Shown here: piece by piece, positions 1 to 8,676 of the stretch
How positions within the stretch are numbered: the stretch's first letter is position 1
Layout of the letters: the number at the start of each line of letters is the position of its first letter
Source: Maribacter vaceletii
Lineage (GTDB): Bacteria > Bacteroidota > Bacteroidia > Flavobacteriales > Flavobacteriaceae
Reading direction: 5' to 3'
DNA: 64,000 bases
Assembly: GCF_003634105.1 (NCBI RefSeq)
Contig: NZ_RBIQ01000007.1
Coordinates: 682,001-746,000 of the forward strand
The notes under the pieces: generated by a model
Seen by the model: only the letters and a program-made list of their open reading frames with translations
The model's database searches: none
What the model was told of the DNA's origin: nothing
Made by a program: the position numbers and the translations under genes

Positions 1-22
1 ACAGTTTTTTGTTTTGTAACCA

Positions 23-2149
23 ATGCTGCAAACTGTAACTTTACCTCCTATGCTACAAGAAGAACAAAAACAACAATTATTAAGGCTTTTAAAAACCCAT
101 TTTGGGTACGATTCTTTTAGACCTAATCAGCTAGAAATAATATCAAATGTATTAGAAAAAAAAGACGTAATGGCCATTATGCCAACCGGTGGTGGTAAGT
201 CGCTCTGTTATCAATTACCAGCATTAGCATTAGAAGGAACAACGGTTGTAATTTCTCCACTTATTGCACTTATGAAAGACCAAGTAGATGTCTTACGTGC
301 CAATGGGGTTTCTGTAGCATATTTTAACAGTTCCCAACCTAGTGAGGAGCAACAAGAAACCTTACAAAACTTAAAAGAAGGCAAGCTAAAATTGTTCTAT
401 GTAGCACCGGAAAGTTTAGCACTTATAGAACAACATTTAAAAGCAATTACGATAGACCTTTTTGCTATAGATGAAGCACATTGTATTTCTTCTTGGGGGC
501 ACGATTTTAGACCTGCATATACCCAACTTGGGCGCTTAAAAACAGAATATCCAAATACGCCAGTTATAGCACTTACGGCAACTGCAGACCGTGCTACACA
601 AGATGATATTTTAGACCAACTTTCTATTCCGCATGCAGAACGCCATTTGGCATCTTTTAACAGAGCCAATCTGTATTTAGAGGTTAGGCCTGGACAAAAT
701 AGAATGCAGCAAATACAGCAGTTCTTAGAAGATAAAACCACCGAAAGCGGAATTATTTATTGCCTTAACAGAAAAAGTACCGAAAATATTGCCGAACAAC
801 TATGCAAACTAGGGTATAAAGCCAAAGCATACCATGCCGGTATACAAGCCGATAAACGTTCTTCTATACAAGAAGATTTTATTAATGACCGCACGCCAAT
901 AATTGTAGCTACTATTGCCTTTGGAATGGGAATAGATAAGAGTAATGTACGTTGGGTTATTCACTACAACATGCCAAAAAACTTAGAAGGGTATTACCAA
1001 GAAATTGGTAGAGCTGGTCGGGATGGTATAGACTCTAACACCTTACTTTTTTATAGTTATTCGGATGTGTTACAGCTTAGAAGATTTATAGACAATGGCG
1101 CAAATACAGAAGTACAAACAGCAAAGCTAGAACGTATGCAACAATTTGCTGAAGCTCTAAGTTGTAGGCGAATAGCATTGCTTAATTATTTTGGGGAGCA
1201 CACTTCCGAGAATTGTGGGAATTGTGACATTTGTAAACGACCACCCGCGTATTTTGATGCTACAGTACTTTCACAAAAGATTTGCTCTGCTATTGTTCGC
1301 TTAAAAGAGCAAGAAGCTATGGGAACCGTTATAGATGTTTTACGTGGTTCTCAAAACGCTGCGGTATACGATAAAGGCTATCAAAACATAAAAACCTATG
1401 GCGCTTTAAAAGATATTTCTTGGCAAGATTTGCAGCAATATATAATTCAGTTACTAAATCAAGGCGTGCTGCAAATTAACTTTAAAGAACATTCTAAACT
1501 AGAAGTAACACCATTAGCAAAAGCTATTTTGTTTGAAAAACAAACCGTGCAATTGGCCACCCTCATAGACCTTAAAGAAAGAGCTAAGGAAAAAGCAAAA
1601 GCAGTTAAAAAACAAAGTGCATTGTTTAAAAAATTACGTACGCTAAGACAACAAATAGCAACAGAAGAAAACGTGCCTGCTTATGTTGTTTTTACAGATG
1701 CTAGTTTAAAAGATATGGATGCTAAAAAACCAATGACCATTGAGGCTTTTGAAAAAATTTCTGGTGTTGGTGCTGCCAAACTAAAAAAGTATGCTAAGGT
1801 TTTTATGGACGAAATAGCTGACCACAGAAGAACCGTAAAAGCAAAAGTACCAACGCATGAGGTTTCTTATTCCATGTTTAAAGACGGAATTTCTATTGCT
1901 GATATTGCTAAAGAAAGAGGTATTAAGGAAGATACTATCTACGGCCATTTGCAAAAGATACATGAAAATGGAGAGGCGATAGATTTTGAACAATTTATAA
2001 CTTCTGAAGAAATAGAAAAAATAGAAAAAGCTAGAGAAACGCTAATCGAAGAAGACGGCCTAAAAGCATACTTTACCTATTTTGAAGAAAAAATGCCGTA
2101 CTGGAAAATTAAAATGGGGTTGTATTTGCTAGACTCTAATGGAGCTTAA
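23..2149 (+). CDS. recQ: ATP-dependent DNA helicase RecQ
   Basis: Superfamily 2 3'-5' DNA helicase of recombination and replication-fork repair. The Walker A loop (TGGGKS, about 55-60) and the DEAH box (150-153) lie in the first RecA-like domain. The second ends with the arginine-finger region (EIGRAGRDG). A RecQ zinc-binding domain follows, with Cys at 381, 398, 401 and 404, then an HRDC domain (about 533-600) and a C-terminal helix-turn-helix segment (about 615-660). At 708 residues it is the usual length for Bacteroidota RecQ. An in-frame ATG at position 50, just before the conserved N-terminus, is an equally possible start. The last 21 bases overlap the 3' end of the convergent DoxX-like gene. 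Confidence 0.97.
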   Translation: MLQTVTLPPMLQEEQKQQLLRLLKTHFGYDSFRPNQLEIISNVLEKKDVMAIMPTGGGKSLCYQLPALALEGTTVVISPLIALMKDQVDVLRANGVSVAYFNSSQPSEEQQETLQNLKEGKLKLFYVAPESLALIEQHLKAITIDLFAIDEAHCISSWGHDFRPAYTQLGRLKTEYPNTPVIALTATADRATQDDILDQLSIPHAERHLASFNRANLYLEVRPGQNRMQQIQQFLEDKTTESGIIYCLNRKSTENIAEQLCKLGYKAKAYHAGIQADKRSSIQEDFINDRTPIIVATIAFGMGIDKSNVRWVIHYNMPKNLEGYYQEIGRAGRDGIDSNTLLFYSYSDVLQLRRFIDNGANTEVQTAKLERMQQFAEALSCRRIALLNYFGEHTSENCGNCDICKRPPAYFDATVLSQKICSAIVRLKEQEAMGTVIDVLRGSQNAAVYDKGYQNIKTYGALKDISWQDLQQYIIQLLNQGVLQINFKEHSKLEVTPLAKAILFEKQTVQLATLIDLKERAKEKAKAVKKQSALFKKLRTLRQQIATEENVPAYVVFTDASLKDMDAKKPMTIEAFEKISGVGAAKLKKYAKVFMDEIADHRRTVKAKVPTHEVSYSMFKDGISIADIAKERGIKEDTIYGHLQKIHENGEAIDFEQFITSEEIEKIEKARETLIEEDGLKAYFTYFEEKMPYWKIKMGLYLLDSNGA

Positions 2150-2581
2150 ATACACCCATAAAATAAAGCATATTTGTAATGGAACTCTAAACCAAAGATA
2201 TAGTAATCCAGGCCCATCATACGTTCCCTTTTGATAGTTTATATTTTCTACTGCTGCTTTTATATTAGAAGGAAGTATTGTTATAAAAAACAAAATTAAA
2301 AACCATGCCACTAGCACTCGGAATTCCGAAAAGTGTAAGGCAAAAGCGCCTAATGCCTCCAAGATTCCGGTTAAAATAATTACTTCTTTTTTAAAGGGAA
2401 TAAAGTCGGGAACCATTAAAGCCATTCCGTCTGCGTACATAAAATGCCCCAATGCTGTAAAAACCAACATGGCAGACATTCCAATACGTGCCGATAATGC
2501 ATAATTATAATCTCCTGTGTTTATTTTTAAAAAAATAAGAGCAAGAATACTAACTACAATAAGAACTATAAATGGTTTCAT
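2129..2581 (-). CDS. DoxX-like integral membrane protein
   Basis: A 150-residue, mostly hydrophobic protein with four predicted membrane helices (about 4-21, 35-55, 67-100 and 125-146). The layout, with the GHFMYADGM turn after helix 2 and an acidic [10 protein letters not shown] helix, matches the DoxX/DoxD-like family of small quinone-linked or uncharacterised inner-membrane proteins. Family membership is inferred from hydropathy and short motifs, so the function is unknown. It converges on recQ with a 21-base overlap of coding ends. Its own promoter-like element lies just upstream. Confidence 0.75.
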   Translation of the reverse strand: MKPFIVLIVVSILALIFLKINTGDYNYALSARIGMSAMLVFTALGHFMYADGMALMVPDFIPFKKEVIILTGILEALGAFALHFSEFRVLVAWFLILFFITILPSNIKAAVENINYQKGTYDGPGLLYLWFRVPLQICFILWVYLSSIRV

Positions 2582-2591
2582 CTTTTTTTAG

Positions 2592-2618
2592 CAAAAGTAG
2601 AGGCAACTATAAGACCAA
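2592..2618 (-). promoter_or_regulatory. Bacteroidota-type promoter of the DoxX-like gene
   Basis: The minus strand carries TACTTTTG, an exact match to the TAnnTTTG -7 box, at 2599-2592, with a TTG at 2618-2616. The 16-nt spacer is shorter than usual. The -7 box ends 10 nt before the ATG, so the leader would be almost absent. Confidence 0.45.
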
Positions 2619-2678
2619 AAAATGAACCTAAGTTAAGTAATTACTCTCAGGGTAAACTTTTAAGTATATAAACCTGGA

Positions 2679-3248
2679 TTATCGCGAAATTCTTTTTCGG
2701 ATTCTACTTAAAGCTTGTGGTGTTACTCCAATATAAGAAGCAAGATACTTTAATGGAATTTCTTTAATTAATTTAGGTCTCTCCTTAAAAAGCCTTGTGT
2801 ACCTTTCTTCCGCAGATTGGGTTAACAAAGATTCTTCCCTTTTAGATTTTGTAAGAAACAAAGTCTCTGCAGTTACCCTTCCTATAGTATTTCCATTCTC
2901 TGTTTCCTTATAAATATCCTGAAGGTCAGTATAGGTTAAACGCCAAAGTACAGTAGCAGACATAGCCTCTATTTGAAATGTACTTGTCTCTTTAGTTAAA
3001 AAAGAAGCATAAGAACTTACAAATTCATTCTCATAAACAAACCCAACAGTTACATCGTTCTCTATTTTAGGAATATAAATTCTAGCAGAACCTTCTACAA
3101 TAAAACTAAGATAGCGCTCTACATCTCCTGCTCTTAAAAGTGCATCACCCTTTTTAATTTCGTGTTTCTTTAATTTGGAAGAGAATATTTTCCAATCGGC
3201 ATCCGTAAGCTTGCTAATGGCATCTAAAGATTTTCGAATTGCATCCAT
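2679..3248 (-). CDS. Crp/Fnr-family transcriptional regulator
   Basis: A 189-residue regulator with an N-terminal cyclic-nucleotide-binding-like beta barrel (about 20-110) and a C-terminal winged helix (about 145-189) containing KYLASYIGVTPQALSRIRK. This is the compact Crp/Fnr form common in Bacteroidota. No Cys cluster of the FNR type is visible. It is co-directional with the pigment cluster and starts 24 bases after the ligase stop, so it may be the last gene of that operon. Control of the pigment genes by this protein is inference from position only. Confidence 0.85.
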   Translation of the reverse strand: MDAIRKSLDAISKLTDADWKIFSSKLKKHEIKKGDALLRAGDVERYLSFIVEGSARIYIPKIENDVTVGFVYENEFVSSYASFLTKETSTFQIEAMSATVLWRLTYTDLQDIYKETENGNTIGRVTAETLFLTKSKREESLLTQSAEERYTRLFKERPKLIKEIPLKYLASYIGVTPQALSRIRKRISR

Positions 3249-3272
3249 ATTAAAGGTATAAAAAAAGCACCC

Positions 3273-4562
3273 CTACCCTCGCCTATCAATAACCGTAACA
3301 GGTTTTCTGCCCAACATAGAACTTCTCAATTTTTGAATTTCTGAAGTACTACAATATTCAATCTTTGGCGCTACTCTAAGTTTAGATCTAAAATGGTCGC
3401 GTATTTCGTTCTGTAACTCGTCGGACTGGTTGTTAGAAGCTATTTTAATTCCTATCTCATCGGTACCAATATCGTTATGATAAATTTCTATAACATGGCT
3501 TTCTACCTCTGTAAAATCATTTAAAAGATTATCCATCGCTGGCGGATAAAGCGTAGTGCCTTTATACTTTACCATTTGCTTTTTTCTACCCACCAAAGGT
3601 CCTATTCTAACCGTATTTCTACCACAAGCACAAGGTTCGTTATGCGCCACAACAATATCTCCCGTTTTAAAACGTAAAAGCGGCATTGCCTCTACTCCTA
3701 AAGTAGTTATAGTTAGTTCGCCTTCTGTACCATCTGGAACAGCTTGGTTATTATCATCCAAAACCTCCACAATAATTAATTCTGGATGTTGGTGCCCACC
3801 TTGCATTTCGGAACACTCTGTAAAGGCAGTACTCATCTCTGTAGAGGCGTAGGTAGAAAACAAATCTATATCCCACTTCTCTTTAATTTTATTTCCTAAA
3901 ATATTCAAAGAAAAATCTTGGTTACGTAGAGACTCCCCAATACAAACTGCTCCTTTAATCCCCGATTTTTTATAATCTATACCATGCTCCTCGGCATAGC
4001 TAACCAACTTTAATAAAAAAGAAGGCACAACAATTAAGTACGACGGTTTAAATTTTAAAATAGTATCCCATTGTAATTCTGGAATCCCAGCTCCTACTCT
4101 TATAATACCAGCTCCCAATTTTCTGGCACCTAAGAAATACGCTAATCCTGCAATAAAACGCCTATCCATAGTCGTAGTAAGTTGCAAAACGTCCTCCTTT
4201 GTAATACCTGCACAAGCAAAAGAAATAGATTCGTTATATGCCAAACGCTCCAAATCAGCATCGGTTAATGCAACTGTTACTGGGTCTCCTAAAGTTCCAG
4301 ATGTAGTAACATAATCCACAATATCAGTCTTAGAAACACATAGAAAATCGGCATTATATTTTTGTAATTCTTCCTTAGTAGTAGGTGCTATTTTTACCAA
4401 ATCTTCCAAAGTCTGAATATCTTCTGCAACAATCTTATGACTCTTAAACAAACGTCTGTAATACGGAGATTTTTCCTGTAGATAGGATATAAGTTGTCTT
4501 AGTTTTTCTTCTTGAAAAGCTTTTATAGTTTGCTGGTCTGCCTTTTCTATCTCAGGAATCAT
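3273..4562 (-). CDS. PaaK-like acyl/aryl-adenylating ligase
   Basis: AMP-forming ligase of the phenylacetate-CoA ligase type, 429 residues. The phosphate-binding loop is TTSGTLGDP (about 87-95). A later adenylation motif reads FSTYASTEM, followed by RFKTGD and a C-terminal GRKKQMVKYKG hinge. A Cys-rich ACACG insertion is typical of PaaK relatives. In aryl polyene and flexirubin pathways an enzyme of this class activates 4-coumarate onto CoA or an acyl carrier protein. The tyrosine ammonia-lyase at the other end of the cluster would supply that substrate. Substrate identity is inferred. Its start overlaps the stop of the preceding C45-like gene by 4 bases (ATGA), indicating translational coupling. 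Confidence 0.85.
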   Translation of the reverse strand: MIPEIEKADQQTIKAFQEEKLRQLISYLQEKSPYYRRLFKSHKIVAEDIQTLEDLVKIAPTTKEELQKYNADFLCVSKTDIVDYVTTSGTLGDPVTVALTDADLERLAYNESISFACAGITKEDVLQLTTTMDRRFIAGLAYFLGARKLGAGIIRVGAGIPELQWDTILKFKPSYLIVVPSFLLKLVSYAEEHGIDYKKSGIKGAVCIGESLRNQDFSLNILGNKIKEKWDIDLFSTYASTEMSTAFTECSEMQGGHQHPELIIVEVLDDNNQAVPDGTEGELTITTLGVEAMPLLRFKTGDIVVAHNEPCACGRNTVRIGPLVGRKKQMVKYKGTTLYPPAMDNLLNDFTEVESHVIEIYHNDIGTDEIGIKIASNNQSDELQNEIRDHFRSKLRVAPKIEYCSTSEIQKLRSSMLGRKPVTVIDRRG

Positions 4563-6244
4563 GCGTCTATTTTCCGTTTTATTTTGCGAATATACTCCTC
4601 TATATTTTCTTGGTCTACAAGTGTGGTAATTTCTTTTGTTTTAGCACTATTAAATTCGGCCAAAGCAGCTCTAAAATATCCTTGTTCATATAAATATTTT
4701 CCGCTAATGTAATAGCTTTCCCAATGGTTTGGATTTTTCTTCTGTAACTCTTTAAAAAGCTGTAAATCTACTTTTTCTTCTTTATTTATTGCTTTTTCAA
4801 TGGTATGTTTTAAAGTTCTATATGCCTCATAATTTGCAAATGCATCTGTGAATTGAAAAGTGTCTTTAGCTATTGCCAAATCATTATTTGCCAACTGCCT
4901 TGGTTCAATATTTTTAACTTTTTCTTTAAAAATAGTATTTAAATCGTATGCTACAAATTCTCCTAATTGGTATGGATTAGAAGATACCCAAACTAATAAT
5001 TCTTCTGGTTTAAAAACTATTCCGTGATGCGCCAATAATTGATTTAAAGCCTTTTCGTTACCATAACCAATTTCTTTATCGTCTAAACCTTCTTTATTTC
5101 TTAGAATATCTACCGCTATTTCTGGAGTTACTTTTGGATTCTCTTGCAGCAACTCTTCCATGCGCTCATAACGATATTGAGAATGACTCTCTATTATGTG
5201 CTTTTGATTCTTTTCATCATTTGCATACGCAGCACTTTGAAAATGATTAGAACAAACCAACGTATTCTGATTTTCTACTTTATAAACCCCAAAATTCTTA
5301 GGAGAAACCTCAATTAGCACTACCTCTTTATCTTTTGCGCTGCCAACAAAAATAGATTCGGACACAAAGACCTCTTTACTTTTAGCTATAGCAATAGCCT
5401 CTTCTATAGTGCTTGCGTATTGTAAAATTTCTCTAGTAACTAAAGAGATTGGAGTTTTAGCAACCAATGGAAATTTAGATTTTCCGGCATTTATAGTAAC
5501 GGTTAATCCTTGATTATTCATTCCAGAAACAACACCTAACATTCCACCCCAGGTAACCGACATAAAAGGGTGGCCTTTATCTGGCTCTATAAAAGCTATT
5601 ATCTTATCTTCGGCAAAAGTATCGCCTGCATAGAAATCTAAATTCCTTCCAATTATAAGATTCCCGTCTTGGGTTTTGTCTCCCCAAGCAGCAAAAGAAG
5701 AACAGCCAACTAGAGCCAAGTCTTGTAATGCATGCCCAATATCATGTGCACCATGTAAATATAATATTCTAGGGTAGGGCTCTGCTATATGTTGGTATTT
5801 TGGAGACGCATATTGTGATAGTCCGTAAATTTCTGATTTAAAATCCTCATTAATATTCAAGTACATTTTACGGTTAAACCAAGCTAAAAATTTACGTAAT
5901 AAGTATTGTTTTGTTTTAGAAGGGACAAGTTCATCTACCTTAGACAACAACGCATTTTCTTGTTTATGAAAAAGTTCTTGTGTTAGTGCACCAGTTGCTA
6001 GACCTAATTGCATTGGATTTCCTTTTACATAGAGTTCCCATAGTCCTTGTTTATTTTTATTTAAAAATCCGTTTTGAGTAATATAACTAGTATCCGAAAT
6101 TTTAATTCGCTCTGGTTTTTCTAAAGAGTAATTACTAATATCTGGCACATTCTTTAAAGACTTAGAAACACTACAAGAGAACAGTAACGTACTTAAAGTA
6201 AAGGCAACTACAGTAGAAAAAAAGAAGTTTACTTTTAATTTCAT
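4559..6244 (-). CDS. C45-family autoproteolytic acyltransferase/hydrolase lipoprotein
   Basis: A 561-residue lipoprotein with a signal peptide and lipobox (LLFSC, Cys24). The central domain resembles Ntn-hydrolase-fold C45 peptidases and acyl-coenzyme A:isopenicillin N acyltransferase-like enzymes. A candidate nucleophile is Cys181 in VGCSSFAAWG, followed by the family-typical IIGRNLDFY. In the family, precursor cleavage before this Cys would free its amino group. The C-terminal 80 residues look helical and TPR-like. It sits between the cupin gene (1-base gap) and the ligase (4-base overlap) in the pigment operon. An acyl-transfer or hydrolytic role at the outer membrane is inferred; the substrate is unknown. 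Confidence 0.75.
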   Translation of the reverse strand: MKLKVNFFFSTVVAFTLSTLLFSCSVSKSLKNVPDISNYSLEKPERIKISDTSYITQNGFLNKNKQGLWELYVKGNPMQLGLATGALTQELFHKQENALLSKVDELVPSKTKQYLLRKFLAWFNRKMYLNINEDFKSEIYGLSQYASPKYQHIAEPYPRILYLHGAHDIGHALQDLALVGCSSFAAWGDKTQDGNLIIGRNLDFYAGDTFAEDKIIAFIEPDKGHPFMSVTWGGMLGVVSGMNNQGLTVTINAGKSKFPLVAKTPISLVTREILQYASTIEEAIAIAKSKEVFVSESIFVGSAKDKEVVLIEVSPKNFGVYKVENQNTLVCSNHFQSAAYANDEKNQKHIIESHSQYRYERMEELLQENPKVTPEIAVDILRNKEGLDDKEIGYGNEKALNQLLAHHGIVFKPEELLVWVSSNPYQLGEFVAYDLNTIFKEKVKNIEPRQLANNDLAIAKDTFQFTDAFANYEAYRTLKHTIEKAINKEEKVDLQLFKELQKKNPNHWESYYISGKYLYEQGYFRAALAEFNSAKTKEITTLVDQENIEEYIRKIKRKIDA

Positions 6245-6245
6245 T

Positions 6246-7118
6246 CTAATGTTTATCTAAATTTTTATGTGTTTTTTTAACAGCAAGTTCTTCTTTATAA
6301 TTTAACCATTTTTGTCCCCAAAATTTGCGTGTAACATTATCAAAATGACGCATAATTGCTACATTATACAGCATATTTAAAAAACGTTTTGGAGTCCTTG
6401 GCAATGCGCGTAAAGTCATAGAAAAACCCCCATTCAGGTATTTTATATAATGCCAATAACCACTTGGCATGTACAAAGCATCGCCATGCTTCATCTGCGC
6501 CTGTATTCCTTGTGCATATTGTAAAGCAGGGTATTTTTCAAAATCTGGATTGTCCATATCTATCTTATCAATATTGTGTATTGAAAAAGGCACTTTATAT
6601 AAATATTGGGTTTGCTCTGGAGAAAAAAGAGTTACACTTTTATCGCCATGAAAATGAAAATGCATACTGTCTGGCAAATCAATATCATAATGCATAAAAA
6701 CCTTAGAATCTCCACCTCCAAAAAACAAAGCTGGTAATCTTTTAAAGAATTTTAATCCAATATCTGGGTACTTAAAATCTTTAAGTAACTCGGGCATACT
6801 TTTTAGAATGTCATAAAAGAAAATCCGTAAATCGGTAGGTTTGGTTTTTAAAATCTCTATATAATCGTATAGTTTAAGCTCTTTTACTGGTGCGTATACG
6901 CTCTCTTTGTCTTTTGCTGGCTCATTGTTGTACAGTGGTACAATTTGTTCTCCTGCTCTTTCCTGAACATAATCTAGTGTCCATTTTTCATAGGCTGGCC
7001 AATCTTTAGTTAAGCCCTCTATTAAAACTGGACGTTGCGGCTTGTAGTACTTTTCTATAAAATCTGCTTTGGTAATATTTTTTACTCGCTCTACAGGAGT
7101 GATTTTAAATTTTCCCAT
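6246..7118 (-). CDS. Cupin-like/JmjC-domain Fe(II)-dependent oxygenase-like protein
   Basis: A 290-residue cupin_8/JmjC-like protein. It begins with the family-typical RPVLIEGL strand (about 29-36). The putative iron-binding facial triad is visible as HYD (His143, Asp145) and a distal His223 in PSGYWHYI. These residues suggest a working 2-oxoglutarate/Fe(II) oxygenase. The substrate is not evident. It overlaps the flavoprotein gene upstream by one base (TAATG), and the C45-like gene follows after one base. The three are probably translated together and may tailor the pigment, which is inference. Confidence 0.75.
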   Translation of the reverse strand: MGKFKITPVERVKNITKADFIEKYYKPQRPVLIEGLTKDWPAYEKWTLDYVQERAGEQIVPLYNNEPAKDKESVYAPVKELKLYDYIEILKTKPTDLRIFFYDILKSMPELLKDFKYPDIGLKFFKRLPALFFGGGDSKVFMHYDIDLPDSMHFHFHGDKSVTLFSPEQTQYLYKVPFSIHNIDKIDMDNPDFEKYPALQYAQGIQAQMKHGDALYMPSGYWHYIKYLNGGFSMTLRALPRTPKRFLNMLYNVAIMRHFDNVTRKFWGQKWLNYKEELAVKKTHKNLDKH

Positions 7119-8668
7119 TACGCATTTACGTTTACAATGTTTTCTTTTGCAGTAGGTTCTGTAATTTTATTTAATAAATATTCCCTTCCTAAAATTTCAG
7201 AACAGGTAACAATTCCGCTAATAGTAACTCCTAAAATTCCATGCATATTTAAACTTTGTCCTGTAAACAACAAATTCTTAATTTTTGTTCTTGGGGACAA
7301 GACCGATTTTAAAGGATTATTTACATCTTTTACATAGCCATACATAGAACCCTCATTACACGCTATATAATCTCTATAGGATAATGGTGTAGAGGTGTAA
7401 ACCGTTTGTATACATTCTCTAATTTTTGGGAATTTTTTTTCTAACTCTTTTATAAGTTGTTCTGCCTTATTTTTTTTAAACTCTTCATAGGTTTCTCCCC
7501 TATCATTTTTATGTGCAACTGTATTAAATGTTTTATCCCATGGTCTTACCTCATCATATTTCATATAGGTAATAGCCGTTAATTGGTCTGCCCATTCTCC
7601 TAATCCTTTCTTAACTCCCATAGAAACCATATACCCTAATGGCCAATTTTCTTGGGTATAATTATGGCAGTTCCAAACTGCTTCTGGCGTTTTATAGTGG
7701 TAATAATTTTTATTTAAATAAGTTACCATCTCCGGTTTTAACACCAAATGAATACTAAAGGCTGATATGGTACTGTCTATATCTTTAATACGATTACTGT
7801 AAGCTTTTCTGAAATTGGTTTCCCCAACTAATTTTAAAGTTAGTTTTGGTTCTATGTTAGATATAAAAAGGTCTCCTTTTACAATAGTACCATCTTTAGT
7901 ATGCGCCGCAACAATTTGCTTTTCTTTGTATTCTAATTGGGTTACCTCTTTATGTTTATATGCCTCCCCTCCATTTTCTATCAATTTTCTAATTAATAGC
8001 TTGGTTATTTGGCTACCACCATTTACACAACGATACGAACTTTCTATATAAGAGTTAACAGAAAGTGCATGTACATAAAATGGAGTCTTGTCAGACTCCC
8101 CAGCATACAATAAATTAGAACCCGCTAATACTGCTTGTAGTTTTTTGTTAGAGGTAAAAGAATTTATATGTGCTTTGGCTGGTAACGAAAAAAGCTCGGT
8201 ATCATCATAATAAGGCTTTCCTAATTTTAAATTGTAAAGCGGAAATTTATTACACGTTTCCTTCAAATCTTTACAATACGCTCTAATACCTTCTTCTTCT
8301 TCAGGAAATTGATGTATTAATGATTCCTGGAACCTTTCATACCCTTGTGCATGACTGTATTCGTTTTCATCTTCATCAAAGGTGATAATATCAAAACCAT
8401 TTACATCCATTTTTTTAAGGTTAAGCCCATCAAAAATGCCTAGATATTTAAAATAACGATATAAATTTTGCCCTTTAGAAAGTCCGCCTATATAATGTAC
8501 GCCTGTATCAAAAATGGTTTTTTCGCGCACAAATGTTTGTAGGTTACCACCATATTGGTTGTTTTTTTCTAGCACACATACACTTTTTCCTTCTTTTGCT
8601 AAAATAATAGCAGAAACAAGGCCTCCCATACCACTACCAACAATTACAACATCATACTTCTTATTCAT
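7118..8668 (-). CDS. CrtI/CrtISO-like FAD-dependent oxidoreductase
   Basis: A 516-residue flavoprotein. The N-terminal Rossmann motif is VVIVGSGMGGLVSA (about 7-20), with a conserved Glu and GGNLQTF downstream. The C-terminal FAD motif appears as LLFTGQSLNMHGILGVT. The overall pattern is that of phytoene desaturases, carotene isomerases and related polyene oxidoreductases. No carotenoid synthase genes lie nearby, so a polyene role in the aryl polyene pathway is more likely than carotenoid synthesis. Oxidation or isomerisation of the polyene or ring is inferred. The next gene downstream in the operon overlaps it by one base. Confidence 0.8.
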   Translation of the reverse strand: MNKKYDVVIVGSGMGGLVSAIILAKEGKSVCVLEKNNQYGGNLQTFVREKTIFDTGVHYIGGLSKGQNLYRYFKYLGIFDGLNLKKMDVNGFDIITFDEDENEYSHAQGYERFQESLIHQFPEEEEGIRAYCKDLKETCNKFPLYNLKLGKPYYDDTELFSLPAKAHINSFTSNKKLQAVLAGSNLLYAGESDKTPFYVHALSVNSYIESSYRCVNGGSQITKLLIRKLIENGGEAYKHKEVTQLEYKEKQIVAAHTKDGTIVKGDLFISNIEPKLTLKLVGETNFRKAYSNRIKDIDSTISAFSIHLVLKPEMVTYLNKNYYHYKTPEAVWNCHNYTQENWPLGYMVSMGVKKGLGEWADQLTAITYMKYDEVRPWDKTFNTVAHKNDRGETYEEFKKNKAEQLIKELEKKFPKIRECIQTVYTSTPLSYRDYIACNEGSMYGYVKDVNNPLKSVLSPRTKIKNLLFTGQSLNMHGILGVTISGIVTCSEILGREYLLNKITEPTAKENIVNVNA

Positions 8669-8676
8669 CTTCTAAT

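Noticed and set aside
7118-8668. Carotenoid biosynthesis gene (phytoene desaturase)
   Set aside because: The fold matches CrtI, but no phytoene synthase, cyclase or hydroxylase is in the window and the gene is locked into the pigment operon by a one-base overlap.
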